Of a stretch of 64,000 bases of DNA, positions 43,510-50,631 are shown in pieces; the first letter of the stretch is position 1, and each line of letters starts with the position of its first letter. This DNA comes from Chloroflexota bacterium (GTDB taxonomy: Bacteria > Chloroflexota > Anaerolineae > JAAYZQ01). The position numbers and the translations under genes are program-made. The stretch is taken from assembly GCA_018606645.1 (NCBI GenBank), contig JAGVRI010000001.1, positions 262,926 through 326,925 on the forward strand. Direction: 5' to 3'. The notes under the pieces were generated by a model that did not search any database, was not told where the DNA came from, and saw only the letters and a list, made by a program, of their open reading frames with translations.

Positions 43510-44532
43510 ATGATGAAAAAGATCGACCGCACCAACTTGCTCGTGGGCATGGTGGCCGGCCTCATAGTGGGTCTTTTGCTGGGGATGCTCTTGTTCTGGG
43601 GACTTTTTCCGGTCAAGTGGACCGATGCTCATTCCTACGACCTGGCGCCGGATGCCAGGGCCGAGTACCTGGCTCTGGTAGCGGATTCATACAAACTCGA
43701 CAGGGATCTGGCCCGGGTCAGTAGTCTCCTGGAGCTGTGGACGCCTGAGGAGAAGCAGCAGGCGGTGACGGACGCCATCGCCATGTACGAAGAAGAAGGC
43801 CGGACGGACAAGGTCCAGGCAGTCCGGGACCTGGCGATGGTGTTGGGCATTAGCGAAGCGCCGCCGCCCCCACCGGCCCCGCCGGCGAAAGCGCCCGGGC
43901 TGGTGGACCGACTTCGGATCCCCTGTCTGGTCTTTATCGTCGTCTTGCTGGTCCTCGCCCTGGCCTGGATCGGCCTGCGCACGGTCCGGAAACGGCAGGC
44001 CGCAGCGGTTCCGCGCCCCTCGCCCACCGTGCGGGTTGCTCCCCCACCACCCCCGGCAGAGGAGTGGGAAGGGGTGGAGCAGCCACCGCTGGGGCATTTT
44101 ATCACTACCTATCAATTGGGGGAAGATACCTATGACGAGTCGTTCAGCATCGAGACCCCGATGGGAGAATTCCTGGGGGAGTGCGGGGTGGGCATCTCGG
44201 AAACGATCGGCGTCGGCGAACCGGACAAGGTGACCGCCTTTGAGGTGTGGCTCTTTGACAAAAGCGATATCCGCACCGTCACCAAAGTGCTGATGAGCCA
44301 GTATGCATACAATGATCCGAACCTGCGGGCCAAATTGGCCCCCAAAGGAGAAGCGGTATTGGCCATGCCCGGCACCCCTGTGATCCTGGAAACCAGTGGG
44401 TTGCAGGTGAGGGCCGATATCACCGAGTTGGTCTATGGCGAAGGAGACTTGCCGGCGAATAGCTTTTTCTCACGATTGACCATTGAACTGGTGGCGAGGG
44501 CCAAACCACCGGAGGCCGGTGACTACACCTAA
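43510..44532 (+). CDS. Membrane protein of unknown function with two TM segments
   Basis: A 340-residue protein that I do not recognise. A first hydrophobic segment (about 12-32, VGMVAGLIVGLLLGMLLFW) is followed by an extracytoplasmic helical region (about 40-120) and a proline-rich stretch (PPPPPAPPAKAP). A second hydrophobic segment follows (about 138-160), then another proline-rich linker. A beta-rich C-terminal domain (about 190-335, TYQLGEDTYDESFSIETPMG ... DKVTAFEVWLFDKSDI) looks like an independent cytoplasmic module. ATG 43510 gives MMKK; 43513 is equivalent. It precedes the PP2C-like gene by 212 bases with a terminator between, so they are separate transcripts. Confidence 0.8.
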   Translation: MMKKIDRTNLLVGMVAGLIVGLLLGMLLFWGLFPVKWTDAHSYDLAPDARAEYLALVADSYKLDRDLARVSSLLELWTPEEKQQAVTDAIAMYEEEGRTDKVQAVRDLAMVLGISEAPPPPPAPPAKAPGLVDRLRIPCLVFIVVLLVLALAWIGLRTVRKRQAAAVPRPSPTVRVAPPPPPAEEWEGVEQPPLGHFITTYQLGEDTYDESFSIETPMGEFLGECGVGISETIGVGEPDKVTAFEVWLFDKSDIRTVTKVLMSQYAYNDPNLRAKLAPKGEAVLAMPGTPVILETSGLQVRADITELVYGEGDLPANSFFSRLTIELVARAKPPEAGDYT

Positions 44533-44595
44533 AATTCGAGCCATCCATCCACGTGGATCTAACCGAGCCGGTCGATCGATCGCCGGGCTACCGAT

Positions 44596-44637
44596 GGGGC
44601 TGGTGCGTCACCCAGGGTGATTGCCAGCCCCTTTTGT
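44596..44637 (+). terminator. Intrinsic terminator
   Basis: GGGGCTGG (44596-44603) pairs with CCAGCCCC (44624-44631), with an inner TCACCC/GGGTGA stem, followed by TTTTGTT. Confidence 0.8.
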
Positions 44638-44744
44638 TACACAGTCCGCATCCCCCGGCCCCGGGAAGGGGATACAGATCAGGGGGAGGTACAAGATCGC
44701 CATGGCGGGGCGATGTCAATCACGGTCGATGAAGGGAGGGCGCG

Positions 44745-46943
44745 ATGCGGATCAAGACCACGGTAGGTCGTGTAGCGATGCGCGGGGGCCAACGGACCGA
44801 CCAACCCGGCGGCATCCTGGTGGAAGAACAAGGCCGGCGGTTGGGGAGGCCGGATCGAGGCGCCCTCTATCTGCTGGTCGAAGTGACCGGCCCGGTCGCC
44901 GGGCGGGACATTGTCGCCGACCAGTTGGCCCGACTCGTCCGAGATGTCTATTACAGTCGTCGGGGGAGTGTGACCTATGGCCTGCAACAGGCCCTCCAGG
45001 AAGCCAACAACCTGCTGTATGAGGAGAACCGGACCTCGCTGCCGGGCGAGCGACGGACAGCCGGGATTTCGTGCCTGGTCCTGCGGGGTGCCGACCTGTT
45101 CATTGCCCAATCGGGCCCCACGGCGGTCTATTGGTGGCACGAGGGGCAGATCAGCCGCCTTCCCGATCTTTCCCCCTGGCTGGATGAAGGGCTATCGGCA
45201 GAAGAACTAGGCGCGGCCGCGCTGGGAGAACGTCGCGAACCGAACATCGCCCTGTTTCATTGTCCGGTGGAGGCAGGCGACACCTTCCTCCTGACCGAAA
45301 GCAGCCTGGCCCGCCGGATTCCCTCGGAGCAGTGGCCGGGACTGTTGTCGGTGGCCTCTGCACCGCACATCCTGGAAGCCGTGGTCCGGGCCGGCGGGGG
45401 GACCGATCTATCGGCCCTGGTGGTGATGATCGGCGAGGAACAGGTCACGGCTGCCCTGCCCCCCACCCCCGCCGAAGAGAAGGTATTGGAGGCGCCAGGG
45501 GTGGCGCGACCATCGCTCTGGGACTCGGTCGCCTCCCGGCTAACTCGGCTTCAGATCGGGAGGTCTCTCCGGGCGGCCGGGCGGGCGCTTGTGACGGCAC
45601 TGGCGAGCTTCTGGGCGATGTGTTTGGTCCTGCTGCGGCGGATGATGCCCGGTCCGCCAAGTGAAGCCCCGGCGCCGGTCCCAGCCAAAGCGAGACAAAA
45701 ACCCAAGAAACGACCAGTAGAAGGCCGCAAGGCCCGAAAAGCGGAGAAAGCGCGGCGGGATCCGGTCCAGAAGGTTCTGGTGGTGGTAGCCATTGTCATC
45801 CCCCTGGCGGTGATCGCCGCGGTGGCCTTTATGCTGGTGCAGCGCGAGCAAACCCGTCGGGCGGAATTGGACTCTCTCTGGCAACAGGCCGACGCTGCCT
45901 GGCAACGGGCCAAAACCACCACCGATCAGGCGGCCATCCGCACCCACCTGACCGAAGCATCCAACGCCCTCGATCAGTTGTTGAAAGAACAGCCCAACCA
46001 TGCCGAAGCCCTCGATTTGCTCCGCCAGATCGATGTGCAACTGGATACGATCAATCAGGTGAAGCGGGTGACCTGGGTGGGCGAGCTGAACAGCTATCCA
46101 GCCGACGCCGAACTGAGTCGGGTGGTGGTCGAGGGAGCCCATGTCTTTGTCCTGGACCGACGCACCGGCAAAGTGTACCATCACCGGCTAAACGATCTGC
46201 AGCAGGCGTTGATCCCGGGGTCTCAAAACACCGTGCTGGTCGGTAAGGGCAGCCAGGTGGGGGATGTGTTGGTCGGCGATCTGGTGGACATGGCCTGGAT
46301 GCCGGCCGGGGAGGGTCGTCAGAAGGAGAGTCTGGTGATCCTGGAGAGTGGCGGGTCCTTGCTGGAATATGATCTGGCGACCGAGGCGTTGCGGCCTCTG
46401 CGCATGGCCGCTGCCGACGCCTGGCGATACCCGCGCCTGGTGGGGAGCTATTACGGCCGGTTCTACCTGCTGGACCCCACCGCCAACCAGATCTGGCGCT
46501 ATTTTCCCACCGCCGATGGATATTCCAATCCGCCTGATGAGTGGCTCCAGGTGCCGGTGACCCTGACCGGTGTGGTAGATATGGCCATCGGCGACAGCAT
46601 CTACCTGATCTATGCCGATGGTCAGATCCAGCGGTTTACGGCGGGGCAATCGGATACTTTCGATATCTCCGATTGGGATACCCAGCCCCGTAATCCGGCG
46701 GCCATCTTTACCCGTCCACCCGATGAAACCAAATGGGTCTATGTGGCCGACCGGGGAAACAGCCGGATCGTCCAGGCCAGCCCGGAGGGGCGGTTCCAAC
46801 GGCAGTTCCGGCTGGCTCATTCGGTCAGCCAGGAAAAGGGAGACATCCTGGGGCAGGTGACGAGCCTCTTTGTGGACGAGATCAGCGGCCACGCCTACCT
46901 GCTCAGCGGACAGAAGCTCTATCTGCTTCTCTTACCTGAGTGA
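44745..46943 (+). CDS. PP2C-like pseudophosphatase domain, TM segment and beta-propeller
   Basis: A 732-residue protein. Residues about 35-235 follow the PP2C fold order (LYLLVEVTGPVAGRD, then GISCLVLRGADLFIAQSGPTAV, then GGTDLSALVVMIGEE). The metal-binding aspartates are replaced (DGMGG becomes EVTGP, GDS becomes GPT), so it is probably catalytically dead. After a lysine/arginine-rich linker there is one TM segment (about 341-363). A periplasmic or extracytoplasmic part follows: a helical TPR-like segment (about 370-425) and then an NHL-like propeller (about 430-730; YLLDPTANQIWRYFPTAD, WVYVADRGNSRIVQA). This may be a signal-transducing scaffold with an intracellular pseudoenzyme. GGAGGG lies before the ATG. 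Confidence 0.78.
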   Translation: MRIKTTVGRVAMRGGQRTDQPGGILVEEQGRRLGRPDRGALYLLVEVTGPVAGRDIVADQLARLVRDVYYSRRGSVTYGLQQALQEANNLLYEENRTSLPGERRTAGISCLVLRGADLFIAQSGPTAVYWWHEGQISRLPDLSPWLDEGLSAEELGAAALGERREPNIALFHCPVEAGDTFLLTESSLARRIPSEQWPGLLSVASAPHILEAVVRAGGGTDLSALVVMIGEEQVTAALPPTPAEEKVLEAPGVARPSLWDSVASRLTRLQIGRSLRAAGRALVTALASFWAMCLVLLRRMMPGPPSEAPAPVPAKARQKPKKRPVEGRKARKAEKARRDPVQKVLVVVAIVIPLAVIAAVAFMLVQREQTRRAELDSLWQQADAAWQRAKTTTDQAAIRTHLTEASNALDQLLKEQPNHAEALDLLRQIDVQLDTINQVKRVTWVGELNSYPADAELSRVVVEGAHVFVLDRRTGKVYHHRLNDLQQALIPGSQNTVLVGKGSQVGDVLVGDLVDMAWMPAGEGRQKESLVILESGGSLLEYDLATEALRPLRMAAADAWRYPRLVGSYYGRFYLLDPTANQIWRYFPTADGYSNPPDEWLQVPVTLTGVVDMAIGDSIYLIYADGQIQRFTAGQSDTFDISDWDTQPRNPAAIFTRPPDETKWVYVADRGNSRIVQASPEGRFQRQFRLAHSVSQEKGDILGQVTSLFVDEISGHAYLLSGQKLYLLLLPE

Positions 46944-46947
46944 GAGA

Positions 46948-47676
46948 GGCGGCATCGGTTCAAAACCGACGCCGCCCGGCGAGAAAGCCCGCTGCGCGGG
47001 CTTACATCCCCAGGCGTGGGATTCCATCCCACGCCGGAGTGGCGGCATCGGTTCAAAACCGACGCCGCTCGGGGAGTAAGCCCGCGGAGCGGGCTTACGT
47101 CCTGAGGCGTGGGATTCCATCCCATGCCGTGGCGGCATCGGTTCAAAACCGACGCCGCCCGGGGGAAAGCCCGCGGAGCGGGCTCGACGTCCCGAGGCGT
47201 GGGATTCTATCCCACGCCGAGTGGCGGCATCGGTGGTAAACCGACGCCGCCCGGCGAAAAAGCCCGCTGCGCGGGCTTGACGTCCCGAGGCGTGGGATTC
47301 CATCCCACGCCCAGAGGCGGCATCGGTTAGAAACCGACGCCGCCCGGCGAGAAAGCCCGCTGCGCGGGCTTACGTCCTGAGGCGTGGGATTCCATCCCAC
47401 GCCGAGTGGCGGCATCGGTGGGGAACCGGCGCCGCCTGACGAGAAAGCCCGCTGCGCGGGCTTGACGTCCCGAGGCGTGGGATTCCATCCCACGCCGAGT
47501 GGCGGCATCGGTGGGGAACCGACGCCGCCTGGGGAGAAAGTCCGCTGCGCGGGCTTGACCTCTCGAGGCGTGGGATTCTATCTCACGTCGAGTGGTGGCA
47601 TCGGTTAGAAACCGACGCCGCCCGGGGAGTAAGCCCGCTGCGCGGGCTTACAACCCACGCCAAGCGGCGGCAAGAA
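46948..47676 (+). repeat. Eight tandem ~93-bp units, each of three palindromes (REP/BIME-like array)
   Basis: Unit starts (GGCGGCATCGG) are at 46948, 47041, 47131, 47223, 47316, 47408, 47501 and 47594; the last copy is truncated. Each unit has three hairpins in fixed order. The first is GGCGGCATCGGTT...AACCGACGCCGCC, with one mismatch that is a G-T pair on the other strand. The second is AAGCCCGC-TGC-GCGGGCTT and the third GGCGTGGGAT-TCC-ATCCCACGCC. Loops vary (TGC/GGA) while stems are kept. There are no unique spacers, so this is not CRISPR. The array ends about 20 bases before a Y1 transposase gene. Confidence 0.92.
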
Positions 47677-47695
47677 GCAAAGGCGAACAACAAGC

Positions 47696-48103
47696 ATGAA
47701 ACGAAGAGGCGCCTTCTATCAGTTGGTCTATCATTTCACCTGGAGCACCAAAAACCGCCAGCCGATGATTACCCCGGAAGTCGAAGCGCGGCTGTATCCC
47801 TACATCGGCAACAAATGCCAAGAATTGGGCTATCGCCTGCACGCTATCGGCGGCACAGAGGATCATCTGCATGTTTTGCTCAGCCTGACGCCGAGCCAAT
47901 TGGTGGCAGAGGTTGCGAAGAATCTCAAGGGGGCATCGTCTCATCACATCAATCAAGAGAGCACGCTGTATTGGCAGGATGGCTACGGCGTGGTGACTTT
48001 GCGTCAATCAGAAATCCCAAAGGTTATCGAATATATCCGGGGCCAGAAAGAGCATCATCGGCAAGGGAAGTTGTCTGCATTGTTGGAGCGAACACAAGAA
48101 TGA
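47696..48103 (+). CDS. IS200/REP-associated tyrosine (Y1) transposase
   Basis: A 135-residue single-domain HUH transposase. It has FYQLVYHFTWSTKNRQPM (N-terminal family motif), the metal-binding HxH in EDHLHVLLSL (about 60-69), and the catalytic tyrosine region VIEYIRGQKEHH near residue 110. The length matches IS200-type TnpA and the shorter REP-associated (RAYT) enzymes. No accessory tnpB is present. The 93-bp palindromic array lies immediately 5', the arrangement expected if the enzyme recognises those hairpins as ends. Whether it is an IS200 insertion or a domesticated RAYT cannot be decided by reading alone. Confidence 0.9.
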   Translation: MKRRGAFYQLVYHFTWSTKNRQPMITPEVEARLYPYIGNKCQELGYRLHAIGGTEDHLHVLLSLTPSQLVAEVAKNLKGASSHHINQESTLYWQDGYGVVTLRQSEIPKVIEYIRGQKEHHRQGKLSALLERTQE

Positions 48104-48421
48104 TCAAAACCACTGCGACTCACAAATCCAAGGTGGGGAGCCAGGCTGAATCTTTTTGCGCCTTATCACTCTTCCCCGCATTTTGACCACCAATGCGCGC
48201 GTCGTGCTCGCCATCGGGCAGGGCCGTCGGCACCCTGCATCTATAATCCGAGATGACCGCCACGAAACAATCCCCCGCCGGTTGGTCACCTGCGGGAGGG
48301 CAGAGCCGCCGACGACTGGCTGTGTGGCCCGCGGAAGCGAGGCGTCCGCGACCCAAGCTGAAACGCCAGTCCGCAGGGCTTCCGCCATCCATGCTTCACG
48401 CCCGCCCCTGGCGTCCGCAGA
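48104..48421 (+). other. Non-coding stretch after the transposase
   Basis: About 320 bases with no convincing gene; short frames on both strands lack ribosome-binding sites. It contains CATTTTGACCACC, a TATAAT at about 48240 without a good -35, and a GCGGAAG...CTTCCGC inverted repeat (about 48333-48390). It may be the 3' side of the mobile element plus degraded sequence. Confidence 0.45.
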
Positions 48422-48450
48422 TTGTCAAAACACGGCGATTGTGCTACACT
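48422..48450 (+). promoter_or_regulatory. Promoter of the glycosyltransferase/YfhO pair
   Basis: TTGTCA (48422-48427), a 17-base spacer and TACACT (48445-48450), giving a start near 48457. Confidence 0.6.
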
Positions 48451-48457
48451 GAAACCC

Positions 48458-48577
48458 ATGAAAGGAGTGCCAGCATGCCGCAGCGATGAGGCAGCCTGTC
48501 TGGTTGTCCGGCTGGGCCTGCGCCTCCACCCGGGCCAGCGGATCGCCCCCGGCGCAGGGGAGGTGGTGGCTCGGTGA
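48458..48577 (+). CDS. Candidate leader ORF before the glycosyltransferase gene
   Basis: A 39-codon frame (MKGVPACRSDEAAC...) begins at the first ATG after the predicted transcription start. Its TGA overlaps the GTG start of the next gene (GTGA). It has no recognisable domain. It could be a leaderless upstream peptide that couples translation, or simply non-coding. Confidence 0.25.
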   Translation: MKGVPACRSDEAACLVVRLGLRLHPGQRIAPGAGEVVAR

Positions 48578-50613
48578 AGGAACGGACCCCGCGCCGTGAT
48601 TGGGAACCGCTGGCCGTTCTCCTCATTACTGCCCTGGCGGCGGTCTTGCGCCTCTACACCCTGACGACGGTTCCGCCGGGCCTCCATTATGACGAGGCGT
48701 TCAAAGGGGTCAACGCCCGGGACCTGCTGGCCGGGGCGCCTCCCCGACTCTTTTTTGAGAGCAATATGGGCGAAGAGCCGACGGCCATCTACCTCACCGC
48801 TGCTGTCCTGGCTCTGGCCGGGCAGCAGCCATGGCTCATTCGCCTCCCTTCAGCCCTGATCGGCATACTGACCGTCCCACTGACCTGGTGGCTGGGCCGC
48901 GAGCTGTTTCGGGCCAATGGGGCGCAGGCCAGTGGCGTGGGCGAGGGGGCCGGGCGCTGGATCGGGCTGACCGCTGCCCTGGTGTTGAGCATCCTCTACT
49001 GGCACCTGAGCTTCAGCCGGATCGGGATGGAGCCGATCCTGGTGCCCTTTTTCATGACCCTGACCTTCGCCTCCCTGCTGAGGGGGCTCAATACCGGTCG
49101 CCGATGGGCGTTCATTCTGGCCGGGGCGGCGCTGGGCGGCTGTCTGTACACCTACAAGGCCGGCTACTTTGTGCCCGTCGTCGTCCTGCTCTATGGGGTC
49201 CACCGGGCGGTGGTAGAACAGAGGTTCCTGCGCCGTCAGGGGAGCCGCCTGCTAATGATGGCCCTGGCCGCCTTGTTAGTGGCCGCGCCCATCATCGGCT
49301 ACTGGGTCGGCCATCCGGTCCACTTCTGGCATCGCCCCACCAGCGTCGCCCTGGCATTCGGCGGCGTGACCCCCGAAGGCGGCCTCGGTCCGGCGCTGGC
49401 GAACAATCTCGTCCGGACAATGGGCATGTTCTTCGTCGAGGGGGATGCCAACCCGCGCAGCAACCTGCCTGGCCGTCCCGTTCTCGATCCTTTTCTGGCC
49501 CTTCTGTTCCTGGTCGGGTTGGGACGAGCGCTGGTCGGGTGGCGCCGGCCGTCGTTTGCCCTGCCGGTGGTCTGGTTGGCGGTGATGGTTCTGCCCACCA
49601 TCGTGACCGAATATGCGCCCCACTTTGGCCGGTCCATCGGCGCCACGCCGGCGGTGGCCCTGCTGTGCGCCCTGGGAGGTTGGGTCCTGTGGCAGGCGGC
49701 GCGTTCCACCGGTCGCGCCTGGCTGCGGAGGGCGACACTGGCCCTGTTGACCGTGGGGTTTATCGCTTCGACGGCCTCTACGGTGCGGGCCTATTTCGAC
49801 GAGTGGGGCCGTAGCCCTGACCTATTCTACGCCTATGACGTGGGCCTGGTGAAAATCTCGGAGTATGTCAATACGCTACCCGCCGACCAGGAGGTCTACC
49901 TGACCCCCACATCGGCTGCGCATTATACCCTCCAGTTCCTGGCGCGCCGCCCCCTGGCCAGTTTCGACGGACGGCATGGCCGCGTGTTCCCACCCCCCGG
50001 TCGGGCGGCGACGGTGATCGTCCTGCTGCGCGAGGACAAAAAGACGCTGCCCGCTCTGCAGCGGTCCCGGCCCGACGGACAGGTCTCGTGGACCTTGACT
50101 GACGATCTTGGCCGTCCCTATGCGGCTGCCTACTTCCTGCCGGCCAGCGCGGCCCCAGCCCCTCGGCCGGCAAAGCCGGTGGACGCAGCGCTGAGCGACG
50201 GCGCCGGCCAGGCCCGGCTGCTGGGCTATGATCTGCAGCCGCCCACTGCCGCGCCGGGCGATCGGGTGGTCCTGACCCTCTATTGGCAGTCACTCGCGCC
50301 GTTCGACGCCGACTATACGGTCTTTACCCACCTGCTGGGGAACCCCGATCCGGCCAGCGGCGGTCCACTGTGGACTGGGCATGATGGCCAGCCGAACGGG
50401 GGGCACTATCCGACCACCGCCTGGCGGCCGGGGGAGGTGATCCTCGACATCCACCCACTGGTCCTCCCCGCCGAGGTCCCGCCGGGCAAGTATCCGCTGG
50501 AGGCCGGCCTCTATCTCCTCTCGACCATGACCCGTCTATCAGCCACGGATGCAGCCGGCCATCCTCTGCCCGACAACGCCGTGCCGCTGGGGACGCTCCA
50601 GGTCGGAAAGTAG
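48574..50613 (+). CDS. Glycosyltransferase family 39 (PMT/ArnT-like) membrane protein
   Basis: A 679-residue protein that probably transfers sugar from a polyprenyl-phosphate donor on the outer face of the membrane. There are about ten membrane segments in the first ~420 residues. The GT39 acidic loop is GLHYDEAFKGVNARDLLAG (about residues 30-48), with the catalytic Asp/Glu pair in YDEA. PEPTA-like ESNMGEEPTAIYLTAAV follows. A soluble C-terminal domain (about 430-679) is beta-rich. It starts with GTG 48574. The following YfhO-like gene is 19 bases downstream, a common pairing in glycan assembly. Confidence 0.85.
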   Translation: MKERTPRRDWEPLAVLLITALAAVLRLYTLTTVPPGLHYDEAFKGVNARDLLAGAPPRLFFESNMGEEPTAIYLTAAVLALAGQQPWLIRLPSALIGILTVPLTWWLGRELFRANGAQASGVGEGAGRWIGLTAALVLSILYWHLSFSRIGMEPILVPFFMTLTFASLLRGLNTGRRWAFILAGAALGGCLYTYKAGYFVPVVVLLYGVHRAVVEQRFLRRQGSRLLMMALAALLVAAPIIGYWVGHPVHFWHRPTSVALAFGGVTPEGGLGPALANNLVRTMGMFFVEGDANPRSNLPGRPVLDPFLALLFLVGLGRALVGWRRPSFALPVVWLAVMVLPTIVTEYAPHFGRSIGATPAVALLCALGGWVLWQAARSTGRAWLRRATLALLTVGFIASTASTVRAYFDEWGRSPDLFYAYDVGLVKISEYVNTLPADQEVYLTPTSAAHYTLQFLARRPLASFDGRHGRVFPPPGRAATVIVLLREDKKTLPALQRSRPDGQVSWTLTDDLGRPYAAAYFLPASAAPAPRPAKPVDAALSDGAGQARLLGYDLQPPTAAPGDRVVLTLYWQSLAPFDADYTVFTHLLGNPDPASGGPLWTGHDGQPNGGHYPTTAWRPGEVILDIHPLVLPAEVPPGKYPLEAGLYLLSTMTRLSATDAAGHPLPDNAVPLGTLQVGK

Positions 50614-50631
50614 GCCAACAATGGAGGGAAG

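Noticed and set aside
46940..47608. CRISPR array, and small coding frames, in the tandem 93-bp units
   Set aside because: Repeats are contiguous with no unique spacers and there are no cas genes. The Arg/Pro-rich frames arise from the palindromes on both strands.
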